A stretch of 64,000 bases of DNA from Lysobacter sp. S4-A87. GTDB lineage: Bacteria > Pseudomonadota > Gammaproteobacteria > Xanthomonadales > Xanthomonadaceae. Below, piece by piece: positions 48,144-57,413 of this stretch (position 1 is its first letter; each line of letters begins with the position of its first letter). Location of the stretch: the NCBI RefSeq assembly GCF_022637455.1, contig NZ_CP093341.1:868001-932000 (forward strand), in the 5' to 3' direction. A program made the translations under genes and the position numbers. The notes under the pieces were generated by a model. That model was not told where the DNA came from and did not search any database. It saw only the letters and a list, made by a program, of their open reading frames with translations.

Positions 48144-48713
48144 TCAGGTGCGCGGCAGCGTGACGCCGACCTGGCCCTGGTACTTGCCGCCGCGATCCTT
48201 GTACGAGGTCTCGCAGACTTCGTCGGACTGGAAGAACAGCATCTGCGCCACGCCTTCGTTGGCGTAGATGCGCGCCGGCAGCGGCGTGGTATTGCTGAAC
48301 TCCAGGGTCACGTGGCCTTCCCATTCCGGCTCGAGCGGCGTGACGTTGACGATGATGCCGCAGCGCGCGTACGTGCTCTTGCCCAGGCACACCACCAGGG
48401 TGTCGCGCGGGATGCGGAAGTACTCGACCGTGCGCGCCAGCGCGAACGAGTTCGGCGGGATGATGCACACGTCGCTTTCGATGTCGACGAAGCTGCCGCT
48501 GTCGAAATGCTTGGGATCGACGATCGTCGAGTTGATGTTGGTGAATACCTTGAACTCGCGCGAGCAGCGCACGTCATAGCCGTAGCTGGACGTGCCGTAG
48601 CTGACGATGCGGTGGCCGTCGGCGGCGGTCTTGACCTGGCCCGGCTCGAACGGCTCGATCATGCCGTGCTGCTCGGCCATGCGACGGATCCAACGGTCGG
48701 ACTTGATGCTCAT
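48144..48713 (-). CDS. dcd: dCTP deaminase
   Basis: Deaminates dCTP to dUTP in thymidylate synthesis, 189 aa. [20 protein letters not shown] holds the catalytic region, with [11 protein letters not shown] carrying the active-site glutamate, and [13 protein letters not shown] is typical at the N-terminal side. The C-terminal [11 protein letters not shown] covers the nucleotide. It follows mrp by 81 nt on the same strand. Confidence 0.96.
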   Translation of the reverse strand: MSIKSDRWIRRMAEQHGMIEPFEPGQVKTAADGHRIVSYGTSSYGYDVRCSREFKVFTNINSTIVDPKHFDSGSFVDIESDVCIIPPNSFALARTVEYFRIPRDTLVVCLGKSTYARCGIIVNVTPLEPEWEGHVTLEFSNTTPLPARIYANEGVAQMLFFQSDEVCETSYKDRGGKYQGQVGVTLPRT

Positions 48714-48794
48714 GCGGGTGCGGGGGCCTTGGGCAACGGGAACGGGGATTGTGTCAGCCGGAGCGGCAACGGGAAACAGGCGGGCGGCAGGGCC

Positions 48795-49868
48795 TCAGAG
48801 CAGCGACACCGACAGCGGCGTCGCCACCTGCGGCCGCCGGGCCAGCTCCACGGCGATCCGTCGGGCGGTGATGCGGTAGGCCTGGGCCGCGGCGCTGTCC
48901 GGGGCGGCGGCAACCACCGGCACGCCGGCGTCGCCCTGCTCGCGGATCGCGATCTCCAGCGGCAGGCTGCCCAGCAGGGGCACGCCGTACTGGGCCGCCA
49001 TGCGCTGGCCGCCGCCTTCGCCGAACACATGCTCGGCGTGACCGCAGTTCGAGCACACATGCACGGCCATGTTCTCGACCAGGCCCAACACCGGCACCTG
49101 CACTTTCTCGAACATCTTCAGCGCCTTGCGTGCGTCCAGCGTGGCCACGTCCTGCGGCGTGGTGACGATGACGGCGCCGGCCACCGGGATCTTCTGCGCC
49201 AGGGTCAGCTGGATGTCGCCGGTGCCGGGCGGCAAGTCGACGATGAGGTAGTCGAGCTCGCCCCAACGGGTTTCATTGAGCAGTTGCGTCAGCGCCGAGG
49301 TCGCCATCGGGCCGCGCCAGATCATCGGCGTGTCCTGCTCGACCAGCAGGCCGATCGACATGGCTTCCACGCCATGTGCGCGCATCGGCTCGATCGACTT
49401 GCCGTCGGGGCTGTCCGGGCGCCCGGACAGACCGAGCATGGTCGGGATGCTGGGGCCGTAGATGTCGGCATCGAGCACGCCGACGCGGGCACCTTCTGCC
49501 GCCAGCGCCAGGGCCAGGTTGACGGCGGTGGTCGACTTGCCGACACCGCCCTTGCCCGAACCAATCGCGATCAGGTTGCGCACGCTCGGCATCGGCGTGA
49601 CGTTGGGCTGCACCGCATGCGAAACGATGCGCGCGTGCAGCTCCAGCCGCGCCAGCTGGCGGCCCGTTGCGGCCACGGCAGCGGCGACCTCGCCTTCCAG
49701 CCACGGCCGCAGGGCCTGGTTGGGAAACCCGGTGACGATCTCGACCACGACCCGGCCTTCGGCCTCGACAGCACGGATGCGGGCGCCCGTGTCGCCCAGC
49801 GTGACCTCGGTGTCGGGCAGGCGAAGGGCGGCGAGAACGGGAACAACGGCTTGCAGGGACTCACTCAC
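48795..49868 (-). CDS. mrp: Iron-sulfur cluster carrier ATPase Mrp/ApbC
   Basis: P-loop scaffold or carrier for [4Fe-4S] clusters, about 357 aa. The deviant Walker A GSGKGGVGKSTTAVNLA and the VDLPPGTGD motif are intact, and the cluster-bridging CxxC is in HVCSNCGHAEH. The N-terminal MIP18-like domain (residues 1-75) is present. I chose the GTG at 49868, with AAGG 8 nt upstream; a TTG at 49901 is the only start further up. It is divergent from the DUF2147 gene and metG, the mrp-metG neighbourhood also seen in E. coli. Confidence 0.93.
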   Translation of the reverse strand: MSESLQAVVPVLAALRLPDTEVTLGDTGARIRAVEAEGRVVVEIVTGFPNQALRPWLEGEVAAAVAATGRQLARLELHARIVSHAVQPNVTPMPSVRNLIAIGSGKGGVGKSTTAVNLALALAAEGARVGVLDADIYGPSIPTMLGLSGRPDSPDGKSIEPMRAHGVEAMSIGLLVEQDTPMIWRGPMATSALTQLLNETRWGELDYLIVDLPPGTGDIQLTLAQKIPVAGAVIVTTPQDVATLDARKALKMFEKVQVPVLGLVENMAVHVCSNCGHAEHVFGEGGGQRMAAQYGVPLLGSLPLEIAIREQGDAGVPVVAAAPDSAAAQAYRITARRIAVELARRPQVATPLSVSLL

Positions 49869-50066
49869 GACAGCGACCTTGATCTTTCTTCGTTGCGGCA
49901 ATGCTCGGGGCCGCCATGTTACGTGCTATTGCGTGATTGCCCCCACGTCCGCCCGGCAACGACCGCGCGAGGGCCCCCGGAGTCCGTCGACAATGGCCGC
50001 GATGCCGCCAGACAGGGACATTGCCAAAGCACCCTCCACGCCCGGTCCATACGCCAACGGATGCGG

Positions 50067-50072
50067 TATAAA
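50067..50072 (+). promoter_or_regulatory. Candidate -10 of the DUF2147 gene
   Basis: TATAAA, 57 nt before the start codon. The -35 region is poor. GGAGG lies close before the ATG at 50130. Confidence 0.35.
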
Positions 50073-50129
50073 GGTCCGCAACCGCACCACGGTGCGGGCC
50101 TTGCCGAATACATCCCTGGGAGGGGACCC

Positions 50130-50585
50130 ATGCGTACGAAGTTGCTTGCCCTGCTGTTCTTGACTGCATTGCCGTTGAGCCTGCTGTCGAATGCCGCGTC
50201 CGCGCAGACGCCGGCGCCGGTCGGTCACTGGACCACCATCGACGACAAGACCCAGAAGCCCAAGTCGATCGTCGAGATCTACCAGACCAAGGACGGCAGC
50301 CTTGCCGGCCGCGTCACCGAGATCCTGCAGTCCGACCGCGGTCCGAACCCGATCTGCGACAAGTGCTCGGGCGAGCGCAAGGACAAGCCGGTCAAGGGCA
50401 TGGTGATCCTGTGGGGCATCAAGCAGGACGGCGACGTCTGGGAAGGCGGCAAGATCCTCGACCCGGCCAGCGGCAAGATGTATTCGGTCAAGGTCACCCC
50501 GATCGAAGGCGGCCGGAAGCTGGAAGTCCGCGGCTTCATGGGCCTCTCGCTGCTGGGTCGTACCCAGACCTGGGTGCGCAAGTAA
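50130..50585 (+). CDS. DUF2147 secreted protein
   Basis: Predicted periplasmic protein, 151 aa, with a signal peptide (MRTKLLALLFLTALPLSLLS, cut after AASA). The mature part has the DUF2147 pattern: VGHWTTIDDKTQKPKSIVEI at the start, CDKCSGERKDKPVKGM with a paired CxxC, and VWEGGKILDPASGKMYSVKV, a lipocalin-like beta structure. Function is unknown. It stands alone with a hairpin directly after it. Confidence 0.88.
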   Translation: MRTKLLALLFLTALPLSLLSNAASAQTPAPVGHWTTIDDKTQKPKSIVEIYQTKDGSLAGRVTEILQSDRGPNPICDKCSGERKDKPVKGMVILWGIKQDGDVWEGGKILDPASGKMYSVKVTPIEGGRKLEVRGFMGLSLLGRTQTWVRK

Positions 50586-50594
50586 TTGCTGTAG

Positions 50595-50617
50595 CCCCTC
50601 TCCCGTCGGGAGAGGGG
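50595..50617 (+). terminator. Hairpin after the DUF2147 gene
   Basis: Perfect 10-bp stem CCCCTCTCCC / GGGAGAGGGG with a 3-nt loop, followed by TTGGGG rather than a T-run. A second imperfect CTTCTTCCGC...GGGAGAAG stem lies at 50640-50662. Both resemble intergenic palindromic repeats and probably define the transcript 3' end. Confidence 0.45.
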
Positions 50618-50717
50618 TTGGGGTCAGCCCTCCGGGCAGCTTCTTCCGCGGGCGGGAGAAGGGAGCGGCAACGCGCGCATGCGATAATCCCCCGCTCTTT
50701 ACGCGTCCCGGCCCCCC

Positions 50718-52823
50718 ATGTCCCGCGAGTTCGTCGTTTCCTGCGCCCTGCCCTACGCCAACGGGCACCTGCACCTGGGCCATCTGGTCGGCTACACACA
50801 GGCCGACATCTGGTGCCGCGCGCAGCGCATGGCCGGCCACAAGGCCTGGTATGTCTGCGCCGACGACACCCACGGCACGCCGATCATGCTCGCCGCCGAA
50901 AAGGCCGGGCAGTCACCGGAAGCCTTCATCGCCGGCATGCAGGCCAGCCATGAGCGCGACTTCGCCGAGTTCGGCGTCGCCTTCGACCATTACGACTCGA
51001 CCAACTCGCCGCGCAACCGCGCGTTGACCGAGGCAATCTACGCCAAGCTCGACAACAACGGCCACATCAGCCGGCGTTCGGTCGAGCAGCTGTACGACCC
51101 GGTCAAGGGCATGTTCCTGCCCGACCGCTACGTCAAGGGCATCTGCCCCAACTGCGGCACGCCCGACCAGTACGGCGACAACTGCGAGAACTGCGGCGCC
51201 ACCTACTCGCCCAGCGAGCTGAAGGAGCCGCGCTCGGTGGTCAGCGGCGCGACGCCGGAACTGCGCGAGTCCGAGCACTTCTTCTTCGAGGTCGGCCAGT
51301 TCGACGCCTTCCTGCGCGAGTGGATGTCCGGCGACGTCGCCGCTCCCGGCGTGAAGGCCAAGCTGCAGGAGTGGCTGGACGCCGAAGGCGGCCTGCGCGC
51401 CTGGGACATCTCCCGCGACGCGCCCTACTTCGGATTCCAGATCCCCGGCCACCCGGGCAAGTTCCTGTACGTCTGGCTCGATGCGCCGATCGGCTACCTG
51501 TCGAGCTTCCAGGCGCTGTGCGAGCGCGAGGGCCTGGATTTCTGGTCGTACCTGACGCGTGACAGCAAGGCCGAACTGCACCACTTCATCGGCAAGGACA
51601 TCGTCAACTTCCATGGCCTGTTCTGGCCGGCGGTGCTGCACGGCGCCGGCTTCCGCGCGCCGACGCGCCTGCACGTCAACGGCTACCTGATGGTCGACGG
51701 CGCCAAGATGTCGAAGTCGCGCGGCACGTTCGTGATGGCGCGCACCTACCTCGATGCCGGCCTGGATCCGGAAGCGCTGCGCTACTACTACGCCACCAAG
51801 ACCAGCGGCGGCGTCGACGACCTCGACCTCAACCTGGCCGATTTCACCGCCCGCGTGAACGCCGACGTTGTCGGCAAGTTCGTCAACCTCGCCAGCCGCT
51901 GCGCCGGCTTCATCGAGAAGCGCTTCGACAGCCAGCTCGCCGCCGCGCTGCCCGATCCGGCTATGTATGCACGCTTCGTCGCGCAGCTGGCGCCGATCGC
52001 CGAAGCCTACGCACGCAACGAGGCCGCGACCGCGGTGCGCCTGACCATGGCGCTCGCCGACGAGGCCAACAAGTACATCGACGAGCACAAGCCGTGGGTG
52101 CTGGCCAAGCAGGAAGGCGCCGACGCGCAGCTGCAGTCGGTGTGCACGCAGGGCCTGAACCTGTTCCGCATCCTCAACGCCGCGCTCAAGCCGGTGCTGC
52201 CGCGCGTGGCCGTGCAGGCGGAGACGTTCCTGGCCGCGCCCGTCGCGCAATGGAGCGATCTCGAATCGCCCCTGCTCGCGCACCGCATCGGCACCTACAC
52301 GCCGCTGTTCACCCGAATCGACCCCAAGCACATCGAACACATGATCGACGCATCGAAAGAATCGCTGAACCCCGACAACGCCAACGCAGTTGCAGACACC
52401 GCCGCGAAGACGACCGCAGCCCCGGCCAAGGCCGAGAAGGCCGCGCCCGCGGCACCGGCGGCCGCCGCAACGGCCGGTGCGACGGCTGGCGCGACCATTG
52501 GCATCGACGACTTCGCCAGGCTCGACCTGCGCATCGGCAAGGTGCTGGCGTGCGAGTTCGTCGACGGCTCCGACAAGCTGCTGCGCTTCGAACTCGATGC
52601 CGGCGAGCTGGGCAAGCGCCAGATCTTCTCCGGCATCCGCGGCTCCTACGGCGAACCGGAGAAGCTGGTGGGTCGCAGCGTGGTGTTCATCGCCAACCTC
52701 GCCCCGCGCAAGATGCGCTTCGGCATCAGCGAAGGCATGATCCTGTCGGCCGGCTTCGATGGCGGCTCGCTGTTCCTGCTCGACGCCGACGGTGGCGCAG
52801 AACCGGGAATGCCGGTCCGCTGA
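50718..52823 (+). CDS. metG: Methionyl-tRNA synthetase
   Basis: Charges tRNA-Met with methionine, 701 aa. The HIGH-type motif is PYANGHLHLGHLVGY at the N-terminus, the KMSKS motif is K330-S334 in GAKMSKSRGTF, and the zinc knuckle CPNCGTPDQYGDNCENCGA lies at about 143-160. An Ala-rich linker (about 550-590) joins the C-terminal tRNA-binding/dimerisation domain (FARLDLRIGKVLACEFVDGS). Length and layout match the E. coli enzyme. Confidence 0.98.
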   Translation: MSREFVVSCALPYANGHLHLGHLVGYTQADIWCRAQRMAGHKAWYVCADDTHGTPIMLAAEKAGQSPEAFIAGMQASHERDFAEFGVAFDHYDSTNSPRNRALTEAIYAKLDNNGHISRRSVEQLYDPVKGMFLPDRYVKGICPNCGTPDQYGDNCENCGATYSPSELKEPRSVVSGATPELRESEHFFFEVGQFDAFLREWMSGDVAAPGVKAKLQEWLDAEGGLRAWDISRDAPYFGFQIPGHPGKFLYVWLDAPIGYLSSFQALCEREGLDFWSYLTRDSKAELHHFIGKDIVNFHGLFWPAVLHGAGFRAPTRLHVNGYLMVDGAKMSKSRGTFVMARTYLDAGLDPEALRYYYATKTSGGVDDLDLNLADFTARVNADVVGKFVNLASRCAGFIEKRFDSQLAAALPDPAMYARFVAQLAPIAEAYARNEAATAVRLTMALADEANKYIDEHKPWVLAKQEGADAQLQSVCTQGLNLFRILNAALKPVLPRVAVQAETFLAAPVAQWSDLESPLLAHRIGTYTPLFTRIDPKHIEHMIDASKESLNPDNANAVADTAAKTTAAPAKAEKAAPAAPAAAATAGATAGATIGIDDFARLDLRIGKVLACEFVDGSDKLLRFELDAGELGKRQIFSGIRGSYGEPEKLVGRSVVFIANLAPRKMRFGISEGMILSAGFDGGSLFLLDADGGAEPGMPVR

Positions 52824-52907
52824 CGGGAGGGGCCTGGGCCCCGACCGCTGACAGGCGAACAGGTCGCGGCGCAGGCCGCTCCCACATCAGCCGTCTGCAA
52901 CCATTCC

Positions 52908-53315
52908 ATGAACGTCGACCTGACCGAGCGACTCGACCGCATCCTGCCGCAGACCCAATGCGGCCAGTGCGGGTTCGCCGGCTGTCGCCCGTACGCCGAG
53001 GCGATGGCCGCGGGCGAGGCCGACGTCGACCGCTGCCCGCCCGGTGGCGATTCCGGGGCGCGTGCACTGGCGCGGCTGCTGGGTGTCGAAGCCCGTCCGT
53101 ACGACCGCACGCGCGGCGCACACAAGCCGGCCCAGGTCGCGGTGATCGTGGAAGCCGACTGCATCGGCTGCACCAAGTGCATCCAGGCCTGCCCGGTGGA
53201 CGCGATCATTGGCGCGTCCAAGCACATGCATACCGTCATCGAGCCGCTGTGCACCGGCTGCGAGCTGTGCGTGCCGGCCTGCCCGGTCGACTGCATCGTG
53301 CTGGCATCGCCCTAG
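52908..53315 (+). CDS. RnfB-like soluble ferredoxin with three Fe-S motifs
   Basis: A 135-aa protein that matches RnfB/RsxB without its membrane anchor. The N-terminal CxxCxxxxC set (C18, C21, C26, then C43) is the Fe-S module of RnfB, and two ferredoxin CxxCxxCxxxC motifs follow (C85-C95 and C115-C125), so three [4Fe-4S] clusters are predicted. Full RsxB is about 190 aa and begins with a membrane helix, which is missing here. No other rnf gene is nearby. I infer a cytosolic electron carrier. It follows metG by 84 nt. Confidence 0.85.
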   Translation: MNVDLTERLDRILPQTQCGQCGFAGCRPYAEAMAAGEADVDRCPPGGDSGARALARLLGVEARPYDRTRGAHKPAQVAVIVEADCIGCTKCIQACPVDAIIGASKHMHTVIEPLCTGCELCVPACPVDCIVLASP

Positions 53316-53337
53316 CAGCGGGCTCGCTGCTACGCCG

Positions 53338-54318
53338 TCATAGCGCCGACAGTTGCTGCTCGCTGCATGCCGAGCACACGCGCTCGACCTTGTACCCCTT
53401 CTCGCGCAGCTTGCCGACGATGCCGTCGTCACCGAGCAGGTGCAGCGCGCCGACCACGACCAGGGTGTCGCCCTTCTTCGTGTTGTCGAGCATGCCCTGG
53501 ATTTGCGGCAGCCATGCCTGGTTGCGCTCGACGTTGACCATCCGGTAGGTCTGCGGGGTCTTGTCGCGCATCTCCTCGCGGGTGAGCTTGTCGAGCCGTG
53601 CGACGTCGCCGTCGCGCCAGGCCGAGTGCAGATCGCCCAGCATCTGCGGCATCTCCAGCGGCTTGTCGAGGAATTCCTTCAACGAGACGATCTGCTCGTC
53701 CATCGGCGATGCATCGAGCACCTGCAGCTGGGTGTCGATCGACTCCAGGCCTGCGGTCGGCTTGTTGGCGGTGGCCGCGCGCTGCATCAGGTACTGGTCC
53801 ACGCCCTTCTCCGGGCTGAAACCCAGCTGCTGCGACATCCCCAGCATCAGCGACAGGTTGATGAACCACGGCTCGTAGGCATCGAACTGTGCGATCGAGG
53901 CACCGCGCTGTGCGAGGATCCGGGCGAACTTCTCGCGCAGCGCTGCCGGCAGCACCTGGGTAAGCGTGCGGCCGTCGCCGTAACCGGCAGCGGTCAGGAA
54001 CTTCTGCGCCATCGCCGGATCGGCCATCTGCTCCGGCGGAACTTCGAACACGACCTTGTCGGAGGCGGCGAAGGCGCTGTCGATGTCAGGCGAGAGCGGG
54101 TAGTCGTCGACCTTGAGCAGGTGGAACGAACCGAGCAGGTACACCGCGTTGTCGGCGTCCGAGACCTTCCACAGCAGCGGCAGCGGCGGCGCCTTGGCAG
54201 TGCTGGCCGCCGGCTCCGGCGCACGCGCCGGCGTGGCCACGCGCTCGACGGCAAACGCCACCGACGCCAGTCCGGTGACGGCGAGCAGGGTCAGGCAGAA
54301 CATCTTCAGGCGACGCAT
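53338..54318 (-). CDS. TraB/GumN-family protein
   Basis: Predicted exported protein, 326 aa, of the TraB/GumN (PF01963) family, proposed to be metalloproteases of the Tiki type. A signal peptide (MRRLKMFCLTLLAVTGLASV) is followed by the first motif YLLGSFHLLK, which holds the GxxH, and the second, VVVGALHLLGDDGI, near the C-terminus. The role is unknown. It lies 74 nt after the DUF1684 gene on the same strand and converges with the ferredoxin gene. Confidence 0.87.
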   Translation of the reverse strand: MRRLKMFCLTLLAVTGLASVAFAVERVATPARAPEPAASTAKAPPLPLLWKVSDADNAVYLLGSFHLLKVDDYPLSPDIDSAFAASDKVVFEVPPEQMADPAMAQKFLTAAGYGDGRTLTQVLPAALREKFARILAQRGASIAQFDAYEPWFINLSLMLGMSQQLGFSPEKGVDQYLMQRAATANKPTAGLESIDTQLQVLDASPMDEQIVSLKEFLDKPLEMPQMLGDLHSAWRDGDVARLDKLTREEMRDKTPQTYRMVNVERNQAWLPQIQGMLDNTKKGDTLVVVGALHLLGDDGIVGKLREKGYKVERVCSACSEQQLSAL

Positions 54319-54392
54319 CGGAACAGTGTCCTTCGGTTTTCAGGCGCGCCCCGGTCAGGGGCGATGTGGGTCAAGCGGTCGGGGCGGAGCCG

Positions 54393-55355
54393 TCAGGGTG
54401 TCGCATGCGCATAGGTCTTCTCGCCGGCGTTGATCGCCAGGTCGAGCCGGTTCTCCGGCGGCGGCAGCGGACAGGTCGCAAACGCGGTGAACGCGCACGG
54501 CGGGTTGTATGCCTGGTTGAAGTCGAGGGTCACGCTGGCATCGGCGCCAGGCTTGGGCGCATCGAGGAAGCGTCCGGCCGGATAGCTGCCATGGCCGCTG
54601 GTGCGGTCGGCGAACACCAGGAACAGCGTGTCCGCGCCCTCGTCGAGCGCCTCGATCCGGTACTGCTTGCCGCCACGCTCGAACTCGAGCGCGCCGGGGT
54701 TGGGCACTTCCTCGGTGATGCCGATGATGTTGGCGATCGGCAGGGTCTTGCCCGGCGGATGCGGCACGTAGTGCGCCTGGACTTTCCAGTCCGTGCTCGC
54801 CGGCCAGTACTCGATGCCGCGGAAGCCGGTCCGGCTCTGCGCATCGGCATGCTTCACCCGCAGGGCGTAGCGGTCACCGCGTTTGATCACGGTAACCAGG
54901 CCCTTGCCTTCGTCAAACGCCAGCACGCTCGGCCCGGTCGGTGAATCGTCCGCGCGCAGTTCGGTGGCGCCCTTCAGCGGTTCGCCGTCGAGGGTGACGA
55001 CCAGGCCCTTCTCCGGCACGAAGCGCAGGTGGCCGTTGTTGAGGTCGATCATGCCGAAATGCTCCGGCCCGACCGCAAGCTGGATGCCGTTGCCGGCCGA
55101 GGCGCCGAAGTAGTGCGGGCCCGGATCGATCCAGTGCAGGCCGACCACGCTGGTCCAGCCGTCGGGCCGGGTCAGGTTGGCCACGCGCTGGCTGCGCCAC
55201 TGTTCCAGGTCGCGCGAGAACGCGACCTGCCTGGCCTGGTCCTGCGCGGTCTTGTCGACGGAGTCCTCGGCGGGCTTGCTGCAGGCGCCGGCCGCCGCGA
55301 CCACGGCCACGAGCAGCACACTCTTTGCGAACTGCCATTTTGCTGTTGCCGACAT
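54393..55355 (-). CDS. DUF1684 lipoprotein
   Basis: Predicted lipoprotein, 320 aa, with a hydrophobic N-terminus ending AAAGACS (probable lipid Cys at residue 25). The DUF1684 signatures are WTSVVGLHWIDPGPHYFG near the start, RGIEYWPAS in the middle and DFNQAYNPPCAFTAFATCPL near the end. Function is unknown. Its ATG follows directly on the mutL stop codon with no gap, so it is translated with mutL. Confidence 0.87.
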   Translation of the reverse strand: MSATAKWQFAKSVLLVAVVAAAGACSKPAEDSVDKTAQDQARQVAFSRDLEQWRSQRVANLTRPDGWTSVVGLHWIDPGPHYFGASAGNGIQLAVGPEHFGMIDLNNGHLRFVPEKGLVVTLDGEPLKGATELRADDSPTGPSVLAFDEGKGLVTVIKRGDRYALRVKHADAQSRTGFRGIEYWPASTDWKVQAHYVPHPPGKTLPIANIIGITEEVPNPGALEFERGGKQYRIEALDEGADTLFLVFADRTSGHGSYPAGRFLDAPKPGADASVTLDFNQAYNPPCAFTAFATCPLPPPENRLDLAINAGEKTYAHATP

Positions 55356-57230
55356 TCAGCGTCCTCGCAGGAACCAGCGGTCGATTTCGGGAAGGGTGAA
55401 GCGCGCCCAGGTCGGGCGGCCATGGTTGCATTGCCCCGAGCGCTCGGTGGCTTCCATCTCGCGCAGCAGAGCATTCATTTCGGGCAGCGTGAGGCGGCGG
55501 TTGGCGCGCACCGCGCCGTGGCACGCCATCGTCGACAGCAACTCGTCGCGCGCCGCGGCCACGCGCCGGGATTCGCCGTGCTCGCGCAGGTCGGCCAGGA
55601 CGTCGCGCAGCAGCGCTTCGACATCGCCGTGCGCGAGCAGCGCCGGCACGCTGCGCAGCGTCAGCGACTGCGGACCGCTGCGGGTCACCTCGAAGCCGAG
55701 CGCAGCCAGCGTCTCGCCTTCACGCTCGGCCACCTCGGCCTCGCGCTCGGACACCGCCAGCGTCGCCGGCACCAGCAAGGGCTGCGTGCGCAGGCCTTCG
55801 CCGTCGTGGGCGCTCTTGAGTTTCTCGTAGCCGATGCGCTCGTGGGCGGCGTGCATGTCGACAACGATGAGACCCTCGGACGTCTCGGCGAGTACATAGA
55901 TGCCGTGCAGCTGCGCGATCGCGTAGCCCAGCGGCGGCAGCGTGGAATCGCCACTTTGCGGCATCGCCATCGGCGCCGGGGACGTCATCGCCGGTTGCGC
56001 TGCACCGTAGAGTGCGGCGTAGCCCGAGCGCGCCTCGGCGACCTGCATCGGCAGCGGGGACTGCTCCTGGCGCCAGAACGGATGCGCGGCAGAGGCGTGG
56101 TCGGGCTGGCCCTCGTACGAAGGCGTCGCTGCCCAGTTCGGGGTCGAAGCGCCCATGCCCATGGCGCCACCCATGGCGCCATTTGCCGTGATCGCACCCG
56201 GCACCATGCCGGCGCGCGTCTCGGCCAGCGCGCCCTGCAGCGTGCGATAGACGAAATCGTGGATCAGGCGCGCGTCGCGGAAGCGGACTTCGTGCTTGGC
56301 CGGATGCACGTTGACGTCGACGCGGCGCGGATCGAGCTCGAGGAACAACACGTAGGCCGGCTGGCGCCCGTGGAACAGCACGTCGGCATAGGCCTGCTTG
56401 ATCGCATGGGCGATGCTGCGGTCGCGCACGGCGCGGCCGTTGACGTAGAGGTACTGCTGGTCGGCGCTGGCGCGGTTGTAGGCCGGCTGGGCAATCCAGC
56501 CATGCAGGCGCAGGCCCTGGCCAGAACCCTCGGTGTGTGCCCCGCCGGCATGGTCGACGCGCAGCACGTTGCGCGCGAACTCCTCGCCCAATGCTTCGTG
56601 CAGGCGCACTTCCGAGAGCAGGTCGCCCTCGCCCTTCCAGCGCCGCGACGGCTTGCCGTTGTGCGAGACGCGCAGCTCGACATCCGGGCGTGCCAGCGCC
56701 AGCTGGCGCAGCCATTCCTCGATGTGGCCCAGCTCGGTGCGCTCGGCCTTGAGGAACTTGCGCCGCGCGGGCACGTTGAAGAACAGGTCGCGCACCTCGA
56801 CCGTGGTGCCCTGCGGGTGCGGCTTGGGCACGACCGCGCCGATGCGCCCGCCCTCGACGTCAAGCGTCGCGGCATGGTCGTTGCCGGCACGGCGGGAGGT
56901 CAGTGCAAAGCGGCTGACCGAAGCGATCGAAGGCAGCGCCTCGCCGCGGAAACCGAGCGTGGCCACGCCTTCGAGGTCGTCGAGCGAAGCGATCTTGCTG
57001 GTGGCATGGCGCTGGATCGCCAGCGGCAGTTCGTCGGCGGCAATGCCGCCGCCATCGTCGCGGATGCGGATCAGGCGTACGCCGCCCTCTTCCAGGTCGA
57101 TGTCAATGCGGTGCGCACCGGCGTCGAGCGCGTTCTCCACCAGTTCCTTGACCACGGATGCCGGGCGCTCGATGACCTCGCCGGCCGCGATCTGGTTGAT
57201 AAGGGTGTCGGGGAGTTGGCGGATCGTCAC
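55356..57230 (-). CDS. mutL: DNA mismatch repair protein MutL
   Basis: Mismatch repair ATPase that links MutS to strand incision, 624 aa. The N-terminal GHKL ATPase has [34 protein letters not shown] and [13 protein letters not shown]. The C-terminal dimerisation domain contains [12 protein letters not shown] (D458-E469), a form of the D[QM]HA(X)2E(X)4E motif found in MutL proteins that are themselves nicking enzymes. An Ala/Pro/Met linker lies at about 340-430. It follows the amidase gene by 183 nt. Confidence 0.96.
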   Translation of the reverse strand: MTIRQLPDTLINQIAAGEVIERPASVVKELVENALDAGAHRIDIDLEEGGVRLIRIRDDGGGIAADELPLAIQRHATSKIASLDDLEGVATLGFRGEALPSIASVSRFALTSRRAGNDHAATLDVEGGRIGAVVPKPHPQGTTVEVRDLFFNVPARRKFLKAERTELGHIEEWLRQLALARPDVELRVSHNGKPSRRWKGEGDLLSEVRLHEALGEEFARNVLRVDHAGGAHTEGSGQGLRLHGWIAQPAYNRASADQQYLYVNGRAVRDRSIAHAIKQAYADVLFHGRQPAYVLFLELDPRRVDVNVHPAKHEVRFRDARLIHDFVYRTLQGALAETRAGMVPGAITANGAMGGAMGMGASTPNWAATPSYEGQPDHASAAHPFWRQEQSPLPMQVAEARSGYAALYGAAQPAMTSPAPMAMPQSGDSTLPPLGYAIAQLHGIYVLAETSEGLIVVDMHAAHERIGYEKLKSAHDGEGLRTQPLLVPATLAVSEREAEVAEREGETLAALGFEVTRSGPQSLTLRSVPALLAHGDVEALLRDVLADLREHGESRRVAAARDELLSTMACHGAVRANRRLTLPEMNALLREMEATERSGQCNHGRPTWARFTLPEIDRWFLRGR

Positions 57231-57413
57231 GGCCTGGGCGACGCAGTCCTGCGTCGTCGGAGGAAACGATGCAGATGATAGCCGACGCGGGCCCCGATCC
57301 GAGGGTGCAACCTGCGCTTGATTCGTGCCGGTTTCGAGGTGACCCGCGTTTCAGCGCCGGACAGGCAGATTGCCAGCAAGCCGGCTCGGGGAAGCCTCGC
57401 CGCCGCAGCGGCC

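Noticed and set aside
52908-53315. Evidence for an rnf electron-transport operon
   Set aside because: Only an RnfB-like gene is present; neighbours are metG and a GumN-family gene.
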